A DNA stretch of 64,000 nucleotides from Hypholoma sublateritium FD-334 SS-4. Its lineage: Eukaryota; Basidiomycota; Agaricomycetes; Agaricales; Strophariaceae. Under the pieces are notes generated by a model that was not told the DNA's origin, did no database searches, and saw only the letters and a program-made list of their open reading frames with translations. The stretch lies in NCBI GenBank assembly GCA_000827495.1, contig KN817528.1, forward strand, positions 558,001 to 622,000, in the 5' to 3' direction. The translations under genes and the position numbers were made by a program. Of the stretch, positions 12,812-24,114 are shown in pieces (position 1 is the first letter of the stretch; every line of letters starts with the position of its first letter).

Positions 12812-15105
12812 CCATCTGCCATGCATCGCGCGGTGAGGACACTGAGCTCTTTGAGATACCTGTGTCATAATTAGTACGTCTGCCAGTGCCAGTGCCATTC
12901 GAACATACCCACCAAAAGGTAGAAAGCGAGAGAGTGCGCGCATAAAGACTAAAAAATGGTTCTCCAGGTTATCGCCTTCTGATGAAGGCATATTCAGACT
13001 GGCGTTTTTTAAATTTTTTGGGTGAGCACGAGTATTCCACTAATAGTATCTTACTGCCAAAATCTTATATGTGCTCACACTGTATTCCTGGTAATGCTTT
13101 GTGACAAGCTTTCGAACTGTTTCGTATCATGATCTTTTTCCATGATACCATAGGGTTGCATACTGCCGTCGTAATTCTCTCTGTCGAGCGTCGCCGGAAA
13201 CCGACCTACGCCAGCACGGCTGGCCCAGTCGAAGTCGACAAGGTACACCCTGCCGCCTGCCATCGTGTTCCCCGGAGAAGGCGCGAAAAGCACATTAGCG
13301 TCACGCAGATCCCCAAAAACAATATCATTTTGGTGGAGAAGCTTCATCGCCGCGTCGACTTTTTCCAGAACGATGGGGTCAATCTGAGCCTGATCTTCAA
13401 GCAGCTGCCAGACAGTTTTGGCGTCCTTCACGTAGTCCATGACAACCATATACACGTCCCCAACGATGCGCAGGCAATGGTGGAGTCTCGGTGCTAGGTC
13501 CGCTTCGGCTAGAAGGCGATGTGCATCTTCGTTGTAGCGCGTCGTAAACTTGACCACAACGTCAATGTCTGTGTCAGCCAGGTGAAGGGTGGCACTGTAT
13601 ATTGCACTGGTCATATCCCCCAAGGCTGGGATGGATGAGACGGGCTGCCCAGATCGCGATATAAATCTATGGTAGGTAGGCTTGGGCAGCGACGTGTTGG
13701 AGTTTGAGCCAGATGCAAGCGTTGGGTTCGGATACACGGCAGAAATGTCGATAACCGTAGAAACAGATATTTTTGCGTAGTAGTCCCGCAGCTCAGTGAA
13801 GCCTTTCGACAAAGCAGTAAAGACGCGCGCAAGCCAGAGAATATTCTGTGAAGCATGGAATCCAGAATTGATGTCGAGTGTGAAGAGGCTAGTCACGTAT
13901 ACCGACCCCACAAAAACAACGGCCGAAACTTGCAGGCGCGCCCCCGAGATAGCGAGTAGGATAACAGGAAAGTTGCAGCTTCCATACAAAGGCTTAAACT
14001 AACGAAAAAATGACAGGACTTGCTGCAATTCAGCAAATTACAATTTCTACGTACCTCCTTTGCTGCAATGATTTTAGTGTGATCCACAATAGTCTTATAC
14101 ATTGCATCCCCACCAATGCCTAGCGTGTTCCTGAGCTCCAACAGACCAATGGGATAGTTCTTATAAAACCAGGATACGTCAGGCCGGAGCTTAGTAACCT
14201 TCGCAATTTGCTTGTGCCACACATCATGACCGTCGAGCAAAAGGCTGATATCGTCTATGATCTGCGCCTCAAGCACGTCCTCGTCCTCGTAAAATTGGAC
14301 TAAATGTGCAAGCAAGTTGGAAGCGTATCTGATCATGGCACTAGACACCTCCATGTTTTCAAAAATTTCAAGGTTCTGCTGCAACCGAGCCAGCGGCGGG
14401 CTGAATATTTGAGCCGGGACTTGATTCAGGTAGACCGGAGAATCGCCCCCGAAGAATTTGTTTACAGCCCCTGCAGTCTTCACAATCTCTGATGGGGAGG
14501 GGCCCGAAGACGCAGTTTCAATGCGTTGGGCGAGACCTGCGGCAAGGTTCAAAGGAGATCATTGCGGTAGACGCGGCTGTTGGGTTATGACATACCCTTT
14601 CTGATTTTCCTCCTGTATGGGGCGTCTGGGACACCCAGAGTGTCACATATCTCCATTACTGCTATAAATTAAGCACAGAGACTTATAAAAGATCATTGAA
14701 AGAACATACCGCAACGATTATATGTATCATATCGTCAGGCAGGCCACCCCGGAAGACATCGACAAGCCCCGTGAAACCGCTGAAACCAGCAGCCAGATTG
14801 GCGGTGTCGGGTTGACTGTGGATCCACTGACGGCAGCGTTCCACATTCTGGCTATCACTGTCAGTTACAGTAAATATGATACCATCCGCCTGCTGGGAGT
14901 TAACAGTCAACACCTGTGACAGAAGGAAAAGGCGTGCCTTGTAAAGACGTAGATCTGAGGATCGTCGGACATCATGAGGAAGCTGTTCTTCGTTTTTGAG
15001 GTACTGAAAGATGTGTTGACGCGCTATATGTACATTTGCGTCGGATTCAACGGAGATGGTAAACGCGAGGGCTTCCTCTGTAGGAAAATAACACCGGAGT
15101 CGCAT
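12812..15105 (-). repeat. Segmental duplication, copy A (intact-looking CRN-kinase locus)
   Basis: The block from the CRN-kinase start codon to about 260 bases past its stop is repeated in inverted orientation at about 46643-48830. Similarity includes introns and the non-coding 3' flank, so this is a DNA-level duplication and not a retrocopy. Copy A keeps long open exons. Confidence 0.9.
13075..15105 (-). CDS. Crinkler-like (CRN) protein with C-terminal divergent kinase domain
   Basis: Proposed exons: 14710-15105, 14596-14650, 14055-14536, 13075-13998; 1857 bases, 618 aa. Residues 1-60 resemble the ubiquitin-like Crinkler header (F/I-rich strands ending SSDLRLYKARLFL). The middle is helical. 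A hydrophobic stretch at the start of the last exon (NFPVILLAISGARLQVSAVV) could span a membrane or be buried. The C-terminal domain is kinase-like: VVVKF lysine, AEADLAPRL helix, catalytic loop FGDLRDANVLF, and LVDFDW in place of DFG. Such header-kinase proteins are known from fungi and oomycetes as possible effectors or conflict proteins. The second exon needs an unusual GAG acceptor because bases seem to be missing at the exon 1 donor (see findings), so the gene may be impaired. It is divergent from PCC1, 122 bases apart. Confidence 0.65.
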
Positions 15106-15227
15106 GGACACTGGTAGGATTGGTGGTTGCTTTAAGACCGTCCCAGCCTGGAAATCGGCGATCTTGCTTATGTCACACAGATAACCGTCAGCGGCGGGCG
15201 CAGCGGCTCTCCCTCTTACAGACCACC

Positions 15228-15613
15228 ATGAACCAGTCGACTGAAGATTGGCACGCGATGTAGAAACCTCTCGATCAACACATGTGCATTAGTGCCTAAT
15301 TAATTGTGATGTAGAACAGTGGAAATTCCCTTCGCATCTAACAAACACGCCTCCATCGCCAAGCAAGTCATCGAAGTGGACGCGATTCTGCAGCCTCATG
15401 CAGTGAAAAGGGAGCTCTCAGTTCAAGATGATAAACTCATTGGGTATGTTTGGATTCCGACTACGTCCAAAACCTCACGATTTATATATGACCGAAAGGA
15501 CTTTCCACACATTGACCGTTCGTTTGGCAAGGCTAGAACTGAACGCGTTCCTCGAAAACGTAGATCTCGTTGTCCGCACAATAGAAAACTTCAGCGATGA
15601 AACGACTTCCTAG
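15228..15613 (+). CDS. PCC1: EKC/KEOPS complex subunit Pcc1
   Basis: Three exons (15228-15259, 15315-15443, 15499-15613) give 91 aa, the normal size for Pcc1. The joined protein reads ITVEIPFASNKHASIAKQV, then VIEVD ... VKRELSVQ, and after the second intron TLTVRLARLELNAFLENVDL, matching the small alpha/beta fold of Pcc1/Cgi121-partner subunits. KEOPS makes the t6A37 modification of ANN-reading tRNAs and also affects telomeres and transcription. Pcc1 is the dimerising subunit that binds Kae1. The start ATG lies in an ACCACCATG context. No single ORF shows the gene because both introns (55 bases each) break the frame. It is head-to-head with the CRN gene and tail-to-tail with the EBP1-like gene (108 bases). 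Confidence 0.87.
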
Positions 15614-15721
15614 GTTATTCAATAATGCAACTTAATTTGCGATGAAGTGTACAGATTGTATGCGTAGCATGAGGCTACTGGACTTTGACTTTCAATTTTG
15701 CGTCCGTTCGAAACCAACAAA

Positions 15722-17285
15722 TCACTCCTCCTTGGCCTCCTCAGCACCATCAGCACCATCAGCCTTGGCTGCCTTTTTCTTGCCCTTAGGCTTGCTGGCG
15801 CGGAGGTTCCTGGCAAGGAGCGCCTTCAATTCCTCATCCTCAAGCTCTTTCTCCGTTTTCACCAGCTCGGGCTTGTACCAGATTGGAGGCTGGGTGATAA
15901 GCGTGGGGCCTCCGGGGAGGAGCGCGATGGTGAAGTGGAATGCAGCCACGAAGGTGTTAGCAGGCGTGAATCTGTATTCCAATAAATCAGATTCACGGCT
16001 AGATATTTATGCGCCATAATGCTACGCACATCACCTCGTAAGGCTTAACCAGGCTGTGCTGGACAGCTTCCTGGAGCCCCATACGGGCGCGTTTCTCGTC
16101 GTCCAGAGTGCGGATGTTGAAGGGGAATGCTCCGGCCTTCTTTTGCACTTCCGAGAACACGGCGCGTGAGTTCTTTGCCTTCAGCTGGTATGTCACCGCG
16201 GAATCTCTTTGGAAGATGGTGGTGCGCGACTCCTCAAGACGAGCCTGGAGTAAAGACCGTCATGATCAGCGACTAATCTATGACGTCAATATTTTCCTTT
16301 ACCTTGCCATCCTCGCCCGTTGATATCAGGACATCAATACCGTAGACCTCGCCTTCGGCGAACGTTGCTGCCTCGAAGTCGCGCTTTTGACCCTCACTGG
16401 GGTTCAAGATAATGCGCTTCTTTCCGTCGATGACGTTCTGCGTTTGTTGGCAGGAGAGCATGCCTTTCGTGGGTTTTCACGTTGGGTAGATTACAAAATG
16501 TGCACGAAAAAATGGCATACCTTCAACGGGCTTGCAGTCCCATGCAGCGGCGGTCCGCGCAACAATCTCGGTCACGGCCCAGTTCTTATTTCCGACCTTC
16601 AGCGTGCGCATAGCAGCTTCTGCGGCCGTGTAAGCAGCCTTCAGGGCATCGGCGCGACGGCCAGTCACCGGGTGCTCAGCAGAGGCACCGACCACAATGG
16701 TCTCGCCGCTGATGGCTGCGAATCCATCGATGTGGGCACCGAGCTGGATTTTGACGACATCGTCCTTAGCCAGCGCTAGGGTGGCCTGAGGATCCGATCT
16801 GCGGTGGGTTGGCACATAAGGACAAACTCAAATTTGAGACACGCGAGAGGCAGGGCGACTCACGCGAGAGGTGAAAAATGCGCAACGGTGTTGTTGACCG
16901 AGATGGAGGTAGGGAACGAGATGCCTAGTACAGTCGCGCATGAGCCGCGGCACCCAACCGGAGAAAAACGCGTGTGGCTCACCCTTGGGGACCCGCACGC
17001 CCTTGACCGCCTTGTTGTACACCGCGCCGGTGCCCGCCTCGAGAAGCTTGTCGCCCTCGAGGCAGAGATCGATCACCTTCGCGCCCTCGACACACAGCTC
17101 GATGAGCTTTTTCGTGACTTGGTGGACGATGTCGGCCGCCGTCTGGAGCACGATTAGGTTTTTTTAATCGTTATGAGCGTGGATCGCCGCGGGGCGCTGA
17201 CCTTGTATTTGGTGAGATCAGCCTCGGCGGAGGAGGGTGCGGTCTTCTCGGGCGCAGACGCGGCGGGTTTCTCGGTGTCGGACAT
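15722..17285 (-). CDS. PA2G4/EBP1-like (Cdb4-type) methionine-aminopeptidase-fold protein
   Basis: Exons: 17202-17285, 16983-17142, 16864-16924, 16521-16798, 16303-16463, 16030-16244, 15722-15971; 1209 bases, 402 aa, close to the about 390 aa of the family. It starts MSDTEKPAAS, followed by TAADIVHQVTKKLIELC, a pita-bread fold core (ISFPTSISVNNTVAHFSP, VKIQLGAHIDGF), and a Lys/Glu-rich tail (KPKGKKKAAKADG) like the RNA-binding tail of EBP1. These proteins have the aminopeptidase fold without the catalytic metal ligands and bind ribosomes near the exit tunnel; fission yeast Cdb4 was described as a curved-DNA-binding protein. The last intron was placed at GTGCGTAG to keep frame (PYEVIFTPANTFVAAFHF). 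Confidence 0.9.
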
Positions 17286-17602
17286 TGCACTGGAGCTGGA
17301 AAATGGGTTGATGGAATAAAAGGATGAGGAGATGAGGGTGGAGAGTTTGCGCTGCGACAGGATCAAGCGCTGCACCTAGATTTTCCATATCGGGAAGGTT
17401 CGCGCCGGTTCGTCGGCAAAAGTGAAATGGGTGATGGGGAGACTAATATATTCCGGTGTCATACATACTAACAGATTGTATGCATTATACAACTAATTTG
17501 CACAACAGGTTGAGAGCAATGTAAGATAGCGAGTAGATAGCGAATGTGTGCAGATGAACAAAGAAAGCGAAAAAAGCGGAAAATGTCAAGGTGGAGCAGC
17601 AG

Positions 17603-19529
17603 CTATGATGATTTCACTGCGGTAAAAACACGGAGCGAGCGACATATATCGTTTGGATTATATGGTGTTACCAAGTGAGTGCTTTTTTTCTCGTCAGAAT
17701 TCGGGTCGAGAAGCTTTCGCCATTTCATATGTGGCGGCCATTCGTCCTCTGTCGCCGCTTGTATCCAGGGAATATGTGTGGCGAGACTGTCGCGTAGACC
17801 GGTGCGATCGAGCATATCACTGCAAACCAAGGTCAAAACCAATGATGTTAAGAGAGCTGAAGACACACTATTCCCAGTTCCTCCAATCGACCTCAAAAGC
17901 CATGCGGGTTAGATATTTCGGTACTTGCGTCTCATGCTCCTCCTCAATGGGTGCGGTTCGCATCAATATTGACAGTGCATCATCATGATAGAGCTTTTTA
18001 TACTCGTCCCAGATAGCCTCTTGGCAGCCTCCGACTGTACTTATTGCCTTGAGCATGTGCACCGGGCCCCATGCAGAAGTCTGCGGGGTGTACCGTATGG
18101 AGGAGCGAAACGAACGTCCGTCGGTTTTGTTGGACAAGCTTGAGAAAGAAGAAACATCAAAATCCAGTTCGAATTCCACGTCGAAAAAATTGTTGCTCGG
18201 GAGGCGCTCGCGGTGGTGTGGGTGCAGTGACCCGAGGGATTGATACGACCTCAGACTCGGAATATTCCCTGAGTTCGGGGGGAGAGGGATCACGAGCGGC
18301 GCGTAGCTCTTCGTGTCAACAAAAGATGCTGTCAGGTAAAATGGAATGACGGCAACTACCTTCGGCGACAGAAAGCGGCCGGCAAGCATGGCATCCCATG
18401 ATACTTTGAGGCGTGTATGATCTTGAGGGTGCTCGCTTTCCAAATTAGATTCAGTGGAAGCGGGGGATGGTCTAGAGGTTGGATATGGCGAGGTGTCCTC
18501 CTCGACTTGTAATGACGGTAAAAAGACAGATGAGCGACGAAAGCGATTGATCGGATCCATTAATGAGCTCAGCGAAGCTAAGGGTGAAATGGGTGATCGT
18601 GGGGGCGAAGTACTGGATCGGTCCGAAAAGGTAGGCGACCTGCTTTTGAACATCTCCAGGGATTCAAGGTGACCTAGTGAGGGGATCGTGGACGTCGACT
18701 TCGGCTTCTGAATCAAGGCCGACGGCGATGGGAATATTAAATCTTCTACAATAATCTGAGTACCGTCAGCAAAGGAAGCGAAGGGGAAATTGAAAGAGTT
18801 TTACCTCAAGGACAGCACCGGGCTTCATGACGCGGTGTATTTCCTGGCTTTTAATTAATGAAGGAATGATATGGCAATATCATGATACATACCTCCAATA
18901 CAGGTTGCCATTCATCTTCTGGAATGGCTAAGCCTAATCCAGCCATTCGAACGAAGTCGAAGTGATTAGAGGGAAACGGCAGGCCGTCCAAACTGAGAGG
19001 AAACAATAAGCATTGGTTTTGGTGATGGCCATATTTCGTACAGATTACCATGGGCCCACTTAATACGCTGAGAGAGAGCATGTGTGTGTTGCATGTCGCT
19101 CAACCGAGGTTGTATTTCGCAGATGTCGAAGCCGATTATTTTGGAATTCTATAAGTACAGTAGTAAATGGGGTAAATGTTCCATTCGAAACCGCAAGGAA
19201 ATGACATGCGTACCTTCCATTGCTTGGCCGCCTCGATTGCCCAATATCCAGATCCACAGCCAATGTCCAGCGTAAGTAAAGGCGGTGTCTGGAATATGTG
19301 CTGCGTTAAGCTTTGAAAGTGACCTGCAAGAAACATATGGTCCCATATATCTCTAGTAGATCTGATGAGCAAGTACTACGCGTAATGGATTACGAAGTGC
19401 AGAAACTTACAGGTCGGCCATCTCCTTAGAGTATGTTATAGGGTAAGGGATCTCACCAGGTCGGCGCCGACACTTGTGTGCGTTCTTGAGCGTATGTTCA
19501 ACATTTCTGACGGTTAGATTCTGTGCCAT
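17603..19529 (-). CDS. SAM-dependent methyltransferase domain protein (fungal, UMTA-like)
   Basis: Exons: 19411-19529, 19214-19352, 19042-19148, 18893-18992, 18805-18843, 17869-18755, 17603-17819; 1608 bases, 535 aa. Motif I reads TLDIGCGSGYWAIEAAKQW; IIGFDIC follows as the acidic strand-2 end; NLLDGLPFPSNHFDFVRMA is motif II; EIHRVMKPGAVLE is the post-motif. After the Rossmann core comes a Ser/Pro-rich insert and then a helical C-terminal part (EEYKKLYHDDALSILM ... RDSLATHIPW), as in many basidiomycete class I methyltransferases. The substrate is unknown. Splice sites are clean except that the sixth exon acceptor must be CTCAG, not the later TAG, to avoid a stop. Divergent from the NDUFB8-like gene, 300 bases apart. 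Confidence 0.87.
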
Positions 19530-19829
19530 AGCAAGACGGTGGGTAAGGTCGTGAAGGAAGTAGAAAGAGCAAGATAAAATTGACCAGTGATATAACGCTT
19601 TGCTGTCTAATGGGTCATGAACAATTTACGCTTTAACCCATATGATGGAACGTAATTCTGGAACGGGGAAAAAGAAACGCAGGGTCCGGCCTGGCGAGCG
19701 GCTTGATCAAGTCAAGCAGGGACGTCCTTCCAACACTTGTTTCACGTGCAGCATTTGCTCACCTTCTCACGCCCGTCGCAGTGCCACACTTCCCGATTGC
19801 GCCCACCAGCGTCGACGACCAGACACACC

Positions 19830-20382
19830 ATGTACCCCACCATCCGTCGCGTGGCTACTGCACGCGTCCGCACCCTCGCTGTGCAGAGCGGCGCCAGGAG
19901 CTACGCAACATTTCCTCGGGAGGAGCCTGACCCCCAGCTAAATGGATATCCCGAACTTCCGTCCATTCCTCGCCAGAACCTACCACCACTAGGCTGGACT
20001 GATAACCTAACGCGAAGGAATTTTGGAGACACTGTGCGTCAAATAGCACCACTCTTGGACTCCAGCTAAACTTCAGAGATAGCTACATGAACAGGACGAA
20101 GTGTTGTCGATGTGGGGGCCCGATGCACCACCCCTTCCCCCCACCACTGCGCTGCGCCAACTCCTCATTGCTATCTCGGGTTTCGTTGCTGCTGGGTTCG
20201 CAATCAAGGCCCTCACTCCAGACCCACCTGCCGTGCGACGCGAATACCCTTTTGGTGGTCTGATTAAGGAACTCGGCGGGTTGGAGGAGAACCAGGTAAG
20301 CACAATTACATCTCCAGATCCTGTCTTTACTTACGACTTCCTCACACAGGCGCGACCAGAGATTAACGAAGCTGATAATTAA
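19830..20382 (+). CDS. NDUFB8: Mitochondrial complex I subunit NDUFB8-like (ASHI)
   Basis: Three exons (19830-20033, 20083-20295, 20350-20382) give 149 aa. The first 25 residues (MYPTIRRVATARVRTLAVQS) are Arg/Ser/Ala-rich without acids, a mitochondrial presequence. The body shows YPELPSIPRQNLPP, RRNFGDT then LHEQDEVLSMWGPD, one membrane helix (LRQLLIAISGFVAAGFAIKA), and VRREYPFGGLIKELGG near the end, all as in fungal NDUFB8 orthologues. This is an accessory subunit of the membrane arm of NADH:ubiquinone oxidoreductase. The in-frame sequence upstream of 19830 is not conserved, so this ATG is chosen. Confidence 0.9.
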
Positions 20383-21860
20383 ACAATTCTCGCTTCATCG
20401 TATTTCGCGTTTTAATCTAGAAGTCCTTCCGGATAATCAAAAGTGGATATCATTTCAAATACAGTGAACGACTTAAGCGCCTCAAAAGGTTTGGTCTCCA
20501 GGAAGTACAAGCCAGTTCATAGCACAGATCTCATACAGACAAATCAGCACTGTTTATTCATGCTCTACTTACCTTGGCTTTAACATCTCCTATAAAGATA
20601 ATCACGGTTCCCGTGAACTTCCCCCATTAGCCTACCTTCGGCTCGCTCAACAAAGAAACGCGCCCTATAACGAGTTAAAGCGTGCTTGTATGTATGCTAA
20701 ATCCCTTCATCTATCAAATTCCAAAGACTGAACCCGGCTTTGAAGCCGATACGAGTAGAATGCCTTTTTAGTTATATCAGGGGGGCTCACGAAAAGGTCC
20801 GTATGCGCGAGTCCCACTGAAGTTACTTCGTCTCAAGAGTCAACGGCGTCAAATTGTCATGCACTCACTGAAAGCTTGGGTTATTCCCACCCTGACTTCC
20901 GATTCTTTTCCGAATCTGCTTCTCTCGACAAACTCCAACTCCGCGAAGACTCAATCAGCTTACATCACCTCCTTGTGGACTGGGCGCGCGGCTGCCTCAG
21001 CAAGGTCCCCTTCGAGCCTGAATATTTGAACCTGAAAATACTCCGGCTGGCAATAATGCCACATCAGCGTCACCCACAGTGCACTCGGCGAATCCGGCCC
21101 CTCAGTCCGACTGACAACTTGAAGTAACATTCGCGCACTACGCGTGTCCAAACATACATGCATCAATGTTTCGATGTGGGTTTTCGTGCGAAACCGAGTC
21201 CTCACAACCAGCATTCATGATGAATTCAAGCATGCATAGGTTTCCTGGTTTCCATTTTGGTTCCTAGTTTATAACTTTCCGCAAAGGCTGACAGGACCCC
21301 AATATCTCATTCGACGGAGACGACTCTCAAGGCAAATATGAATCGCTTGAGCTTCCTGGACGTTTATGCGGATATCTCTGGCCCCTTTGCAAGACTTCTG
21401 TTTTTCAGTTACGCCAAAAGGTTCCTCTCTAAAGCGAACCACTTGAGCTGTCTAGCCATGCAAGACCAACCGAAGTCGGCGATCGTCAACATCTGTGTCC
21501 GGGGCCCGCTAGTGGGTTGCCTATCAAAACTGTCTCCACTCGAATTCGACGAGAAGCCGTTCTTGCCACTTGGTCTCGGTGCAAGCTGTGGTGCTTACCC
21601 AAGAGTAGAGCCTACATACATGCAAGTCAGCACGTTCTGGGCGAATGCACGCTAACAACTGACTTTTTCGTGACTTCCTCCCGAAATCGATCGTTCTTTT
21701 GCCTAACCGCCGTCACAAGAAGCCCGCAACCATTTATCGCACCGATCATGATAGTTGTACCCTTTCGTCTGAATATTTTCAGCTATAATATTCAGCGCTC
21801 CATACTCTGTCCAGCTATGCCCCTTTCTGCGTCTACATCCACACCACCCTACCTCACAAA
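20383..21860. other. Intergenic region with no supported gene
   Basis: About 1.5 kb lies between two plus-strand genes. Open frames at 20876-21127 and 21338-21655 lack domains, plausible introns or codon bias. A TATA-like AT-rich sequence (CTATAATATTC) at about 21782-21792 lies 70-80 bases before the next gene's ATG and could be its core promoter. Confidence 0.4.
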
Positions 21861-23099
21861 ATGCGATACTCGCTTCTCACCTCGTCCTTGTTCATTCTCG
21901 CCGCCGCACTGGGTGCCAGCGCCTCGGTAGTCGCCAACGGGCCCAGAGTCATTCGTCGCATCCACCACCTGACCGGGTCCTCGAAGACGACCAACCTCAC
22001 GAGCGCACATCTGCACGCCGTCGAGCTGATGCGCCGTCGCCCGACGCGGAGATGTAAGTTCCTGCAGTAGTCCGACGTTTGGCTGCTAAACAACGCCCGC
22101 TTGGTCTATTCCAGCGACAGCACGCCTTCAACGGCGGTCTGCACTAGTAGTGGCGACTGTCACACTTCCGCTCACGGCAGACAGTCTGACGTTCATGAAT
22201 GGGAACACTGGCGCTGCGCTTGGCAAGCTCTCTGTCTCAGCCACCGGACTGACATTCGATACCAGTGGCGACGGCTCGCCGGTAACAACGACCAGCCTCT
22301 CGGGAGCGCTCTCGGTAGTGGGCAGGCGCATAACCGTTCCTGCAATGGTAATGCACAAAACCAACGCAGAACGCCCTCCTGACCTATTTTGTGTCTTGCC
22401 TATTCAGGGTGAATATTCCAATCTGGGCCTCATGCAATATTCGCCTACCAGCGGCCTCACCATGGGCCCCGGCCTCTCGAAGTAAGCGACTTTTCTAGGA
22501 TTTGATGCTGCGCGCTGCGCTGACGCATTTATAAAGCGGGCTTCTTTTGACGGGTATCAAGGACCCAGGAAGTATGTTTAGTTAGTTCGTGGTTTGGGTT
22601 CAAACTACTGATCAGCGTATTTTTTTTATTTAGCGCCTCCGGGCGACATCCCAGCTTACCTGGCAAATTATGACGACCCCACCGGGCCTCTTAACCGAGG
22701 AGCTGAAACGGACATCGTGCGTTGAACTACCGTTGTACAATTTCTGGACCGTATATCTCAGTTCCCACTACTCACAGTGGAATATTGATTACCAAACCGG
22801 AGAGGTCAAAGCGACGTGGGTGAACCCCGGCGGAGGTACGATTTAATTGTTTCCTCGTCTCGCATGTCAAGGCCACTTATGGACATCCTACTTGCCCTGT
22901 CAACTGTCATACATAGATGTGGTCGATCTCACCATGATCACCAATGGTGTTACGATCGCTGCGACTGGCGATTTCACCGCATTCAATAACCTCAACGGTG
23001 GCAACTGGTTCTACCTCGTACGTCTTTATTCCTCAATTTCATTCGCAGGAAATAATTGTCCCACAGGCATTCACCTTCCCTGTCTCGTCCAGCGGCTAA
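21861..23099 (+). CDS. Secreted protein of unknown function, eight exons
   Basis: Exons: 21861-22053, 22115-22347, 22408-22481, 22537-22571, 22634-22716, 22778-22835, 22917-23017, 23067-23099; 810 bases, 269 aa. Residues 1-21 (MRYSLLTSSLFILAAALGAS) form a clear signal peptide. The propeptide-like stretch ends in RRRPTRRS and LQRR, possible Kex2-type sites. The mature part is rich in Ser, Thr, Gly and beta-strand patterns (SLTFMNGNTGAALGKLSVS; VDLTMITNGVTIAATGDF; GGNWFYLAFTFPVSSSG), with few cysteines. I do not recognise a family. It looks like a basidiomycete secreted or wall-associated protein. All eight exons keep frame across short introns, which is good evidence that it is real. Confidence 0.8.
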
Positions 23100-24114
23100 A
23101 TGCCAGCGGATAAAAATACTCGTCGCGTTTCCTTTCCTTGGACATATGCGTCCTGCCACTCTTTTGACACTTCCATTCTTTTCTTTTCTGTTCTGTTTAT
23201 AATAAGTACGCGTGCTTTATATACCCACCTGGCGACCGTCTGCGCCCTTCTCGCCCAATAGAATGTGCTTCGTGCGTACGCAGCATGCGGCTGAACATCT
23301 CCCGGGGGTAGAACACTTAAGCAGGTAGCCTTGTTATGATAACCACAGTCGTTTTTCACTGGCTTCTGCGATATCGGTAATTGCGCGGTCATCAAACAAA
23401 CAAAGATTTATACTTTCTGACAGGAGAGAATGACATGAACATGGATTACGAGGGTTTAAGCCTCTTTAGAGCCCCGTGGCGACTGCTATGTAGATGGTGA
23501 CGCAATGCCTGTATGGTTACAAAAAATATTCCTGACTGCTACAAATGATATTCGGGTTGATCAACGGTCTAAATAATTCTTGGATACTTCAGTAACGTCT
23601 GCTTCGAGAAGATTTAAGAAATGTTATGGCTGACGTTGGATTGAGGTCGATTTTTTGGAGCGCGGACGCAGTCCTCTTGAGTCGAGTCTAAGGTCGTATG
23701 TTTCAATCCTTTCTGTTGACCTAGTCACTGAGGCCTAGAATAGTGACCTCTAAGGCTTGGACTGGGCCTCCCTAGTTTGAATAATGCGGCGAATGTTTTT
23801 TTTTGATACGTTCAACTACACTAGTTGGCATCCTGGCGGTGACAGATATTTAAATCCGCCTGAGACTGATTATGGGTGCGAAAGAAGCTGTGCAAAGGGC
23901 TTGACGGCGGGCGTTGAGCGGTTTGATATTATTTCGAGCATAATTCCTCCGTATTGAAAGAGAAAATCCAAAACATGCAGAACTGAGAACGCAAGCAGAA
24001 CATGGTTTGGGCAAGGTGCTGGGACAAGGAGTGCACGTGCAACATGCGAGGATCAATCAAGTGGCATGCACTATTGACAAGTTCCCATTCAAGTATTTGG
24101 CCCCGCATACCCGG
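23100..24114. other. AT-leaning intergenic region
   Basis: This holds the 3' flank of the secreted-protein gene and the promoter region of the CAF120-like gene. A frame open from 24007 runs into the next gene, but the conserved-looking start is at 24115. No repeat, tRNA or other gene is visible. Confidence 0.45.

Noticed and set aside
20876..21655. Two plus-strand frames of 83 and 105 codons
   Set aside because: No domain and no splice-consistent extension; left as intergenic.
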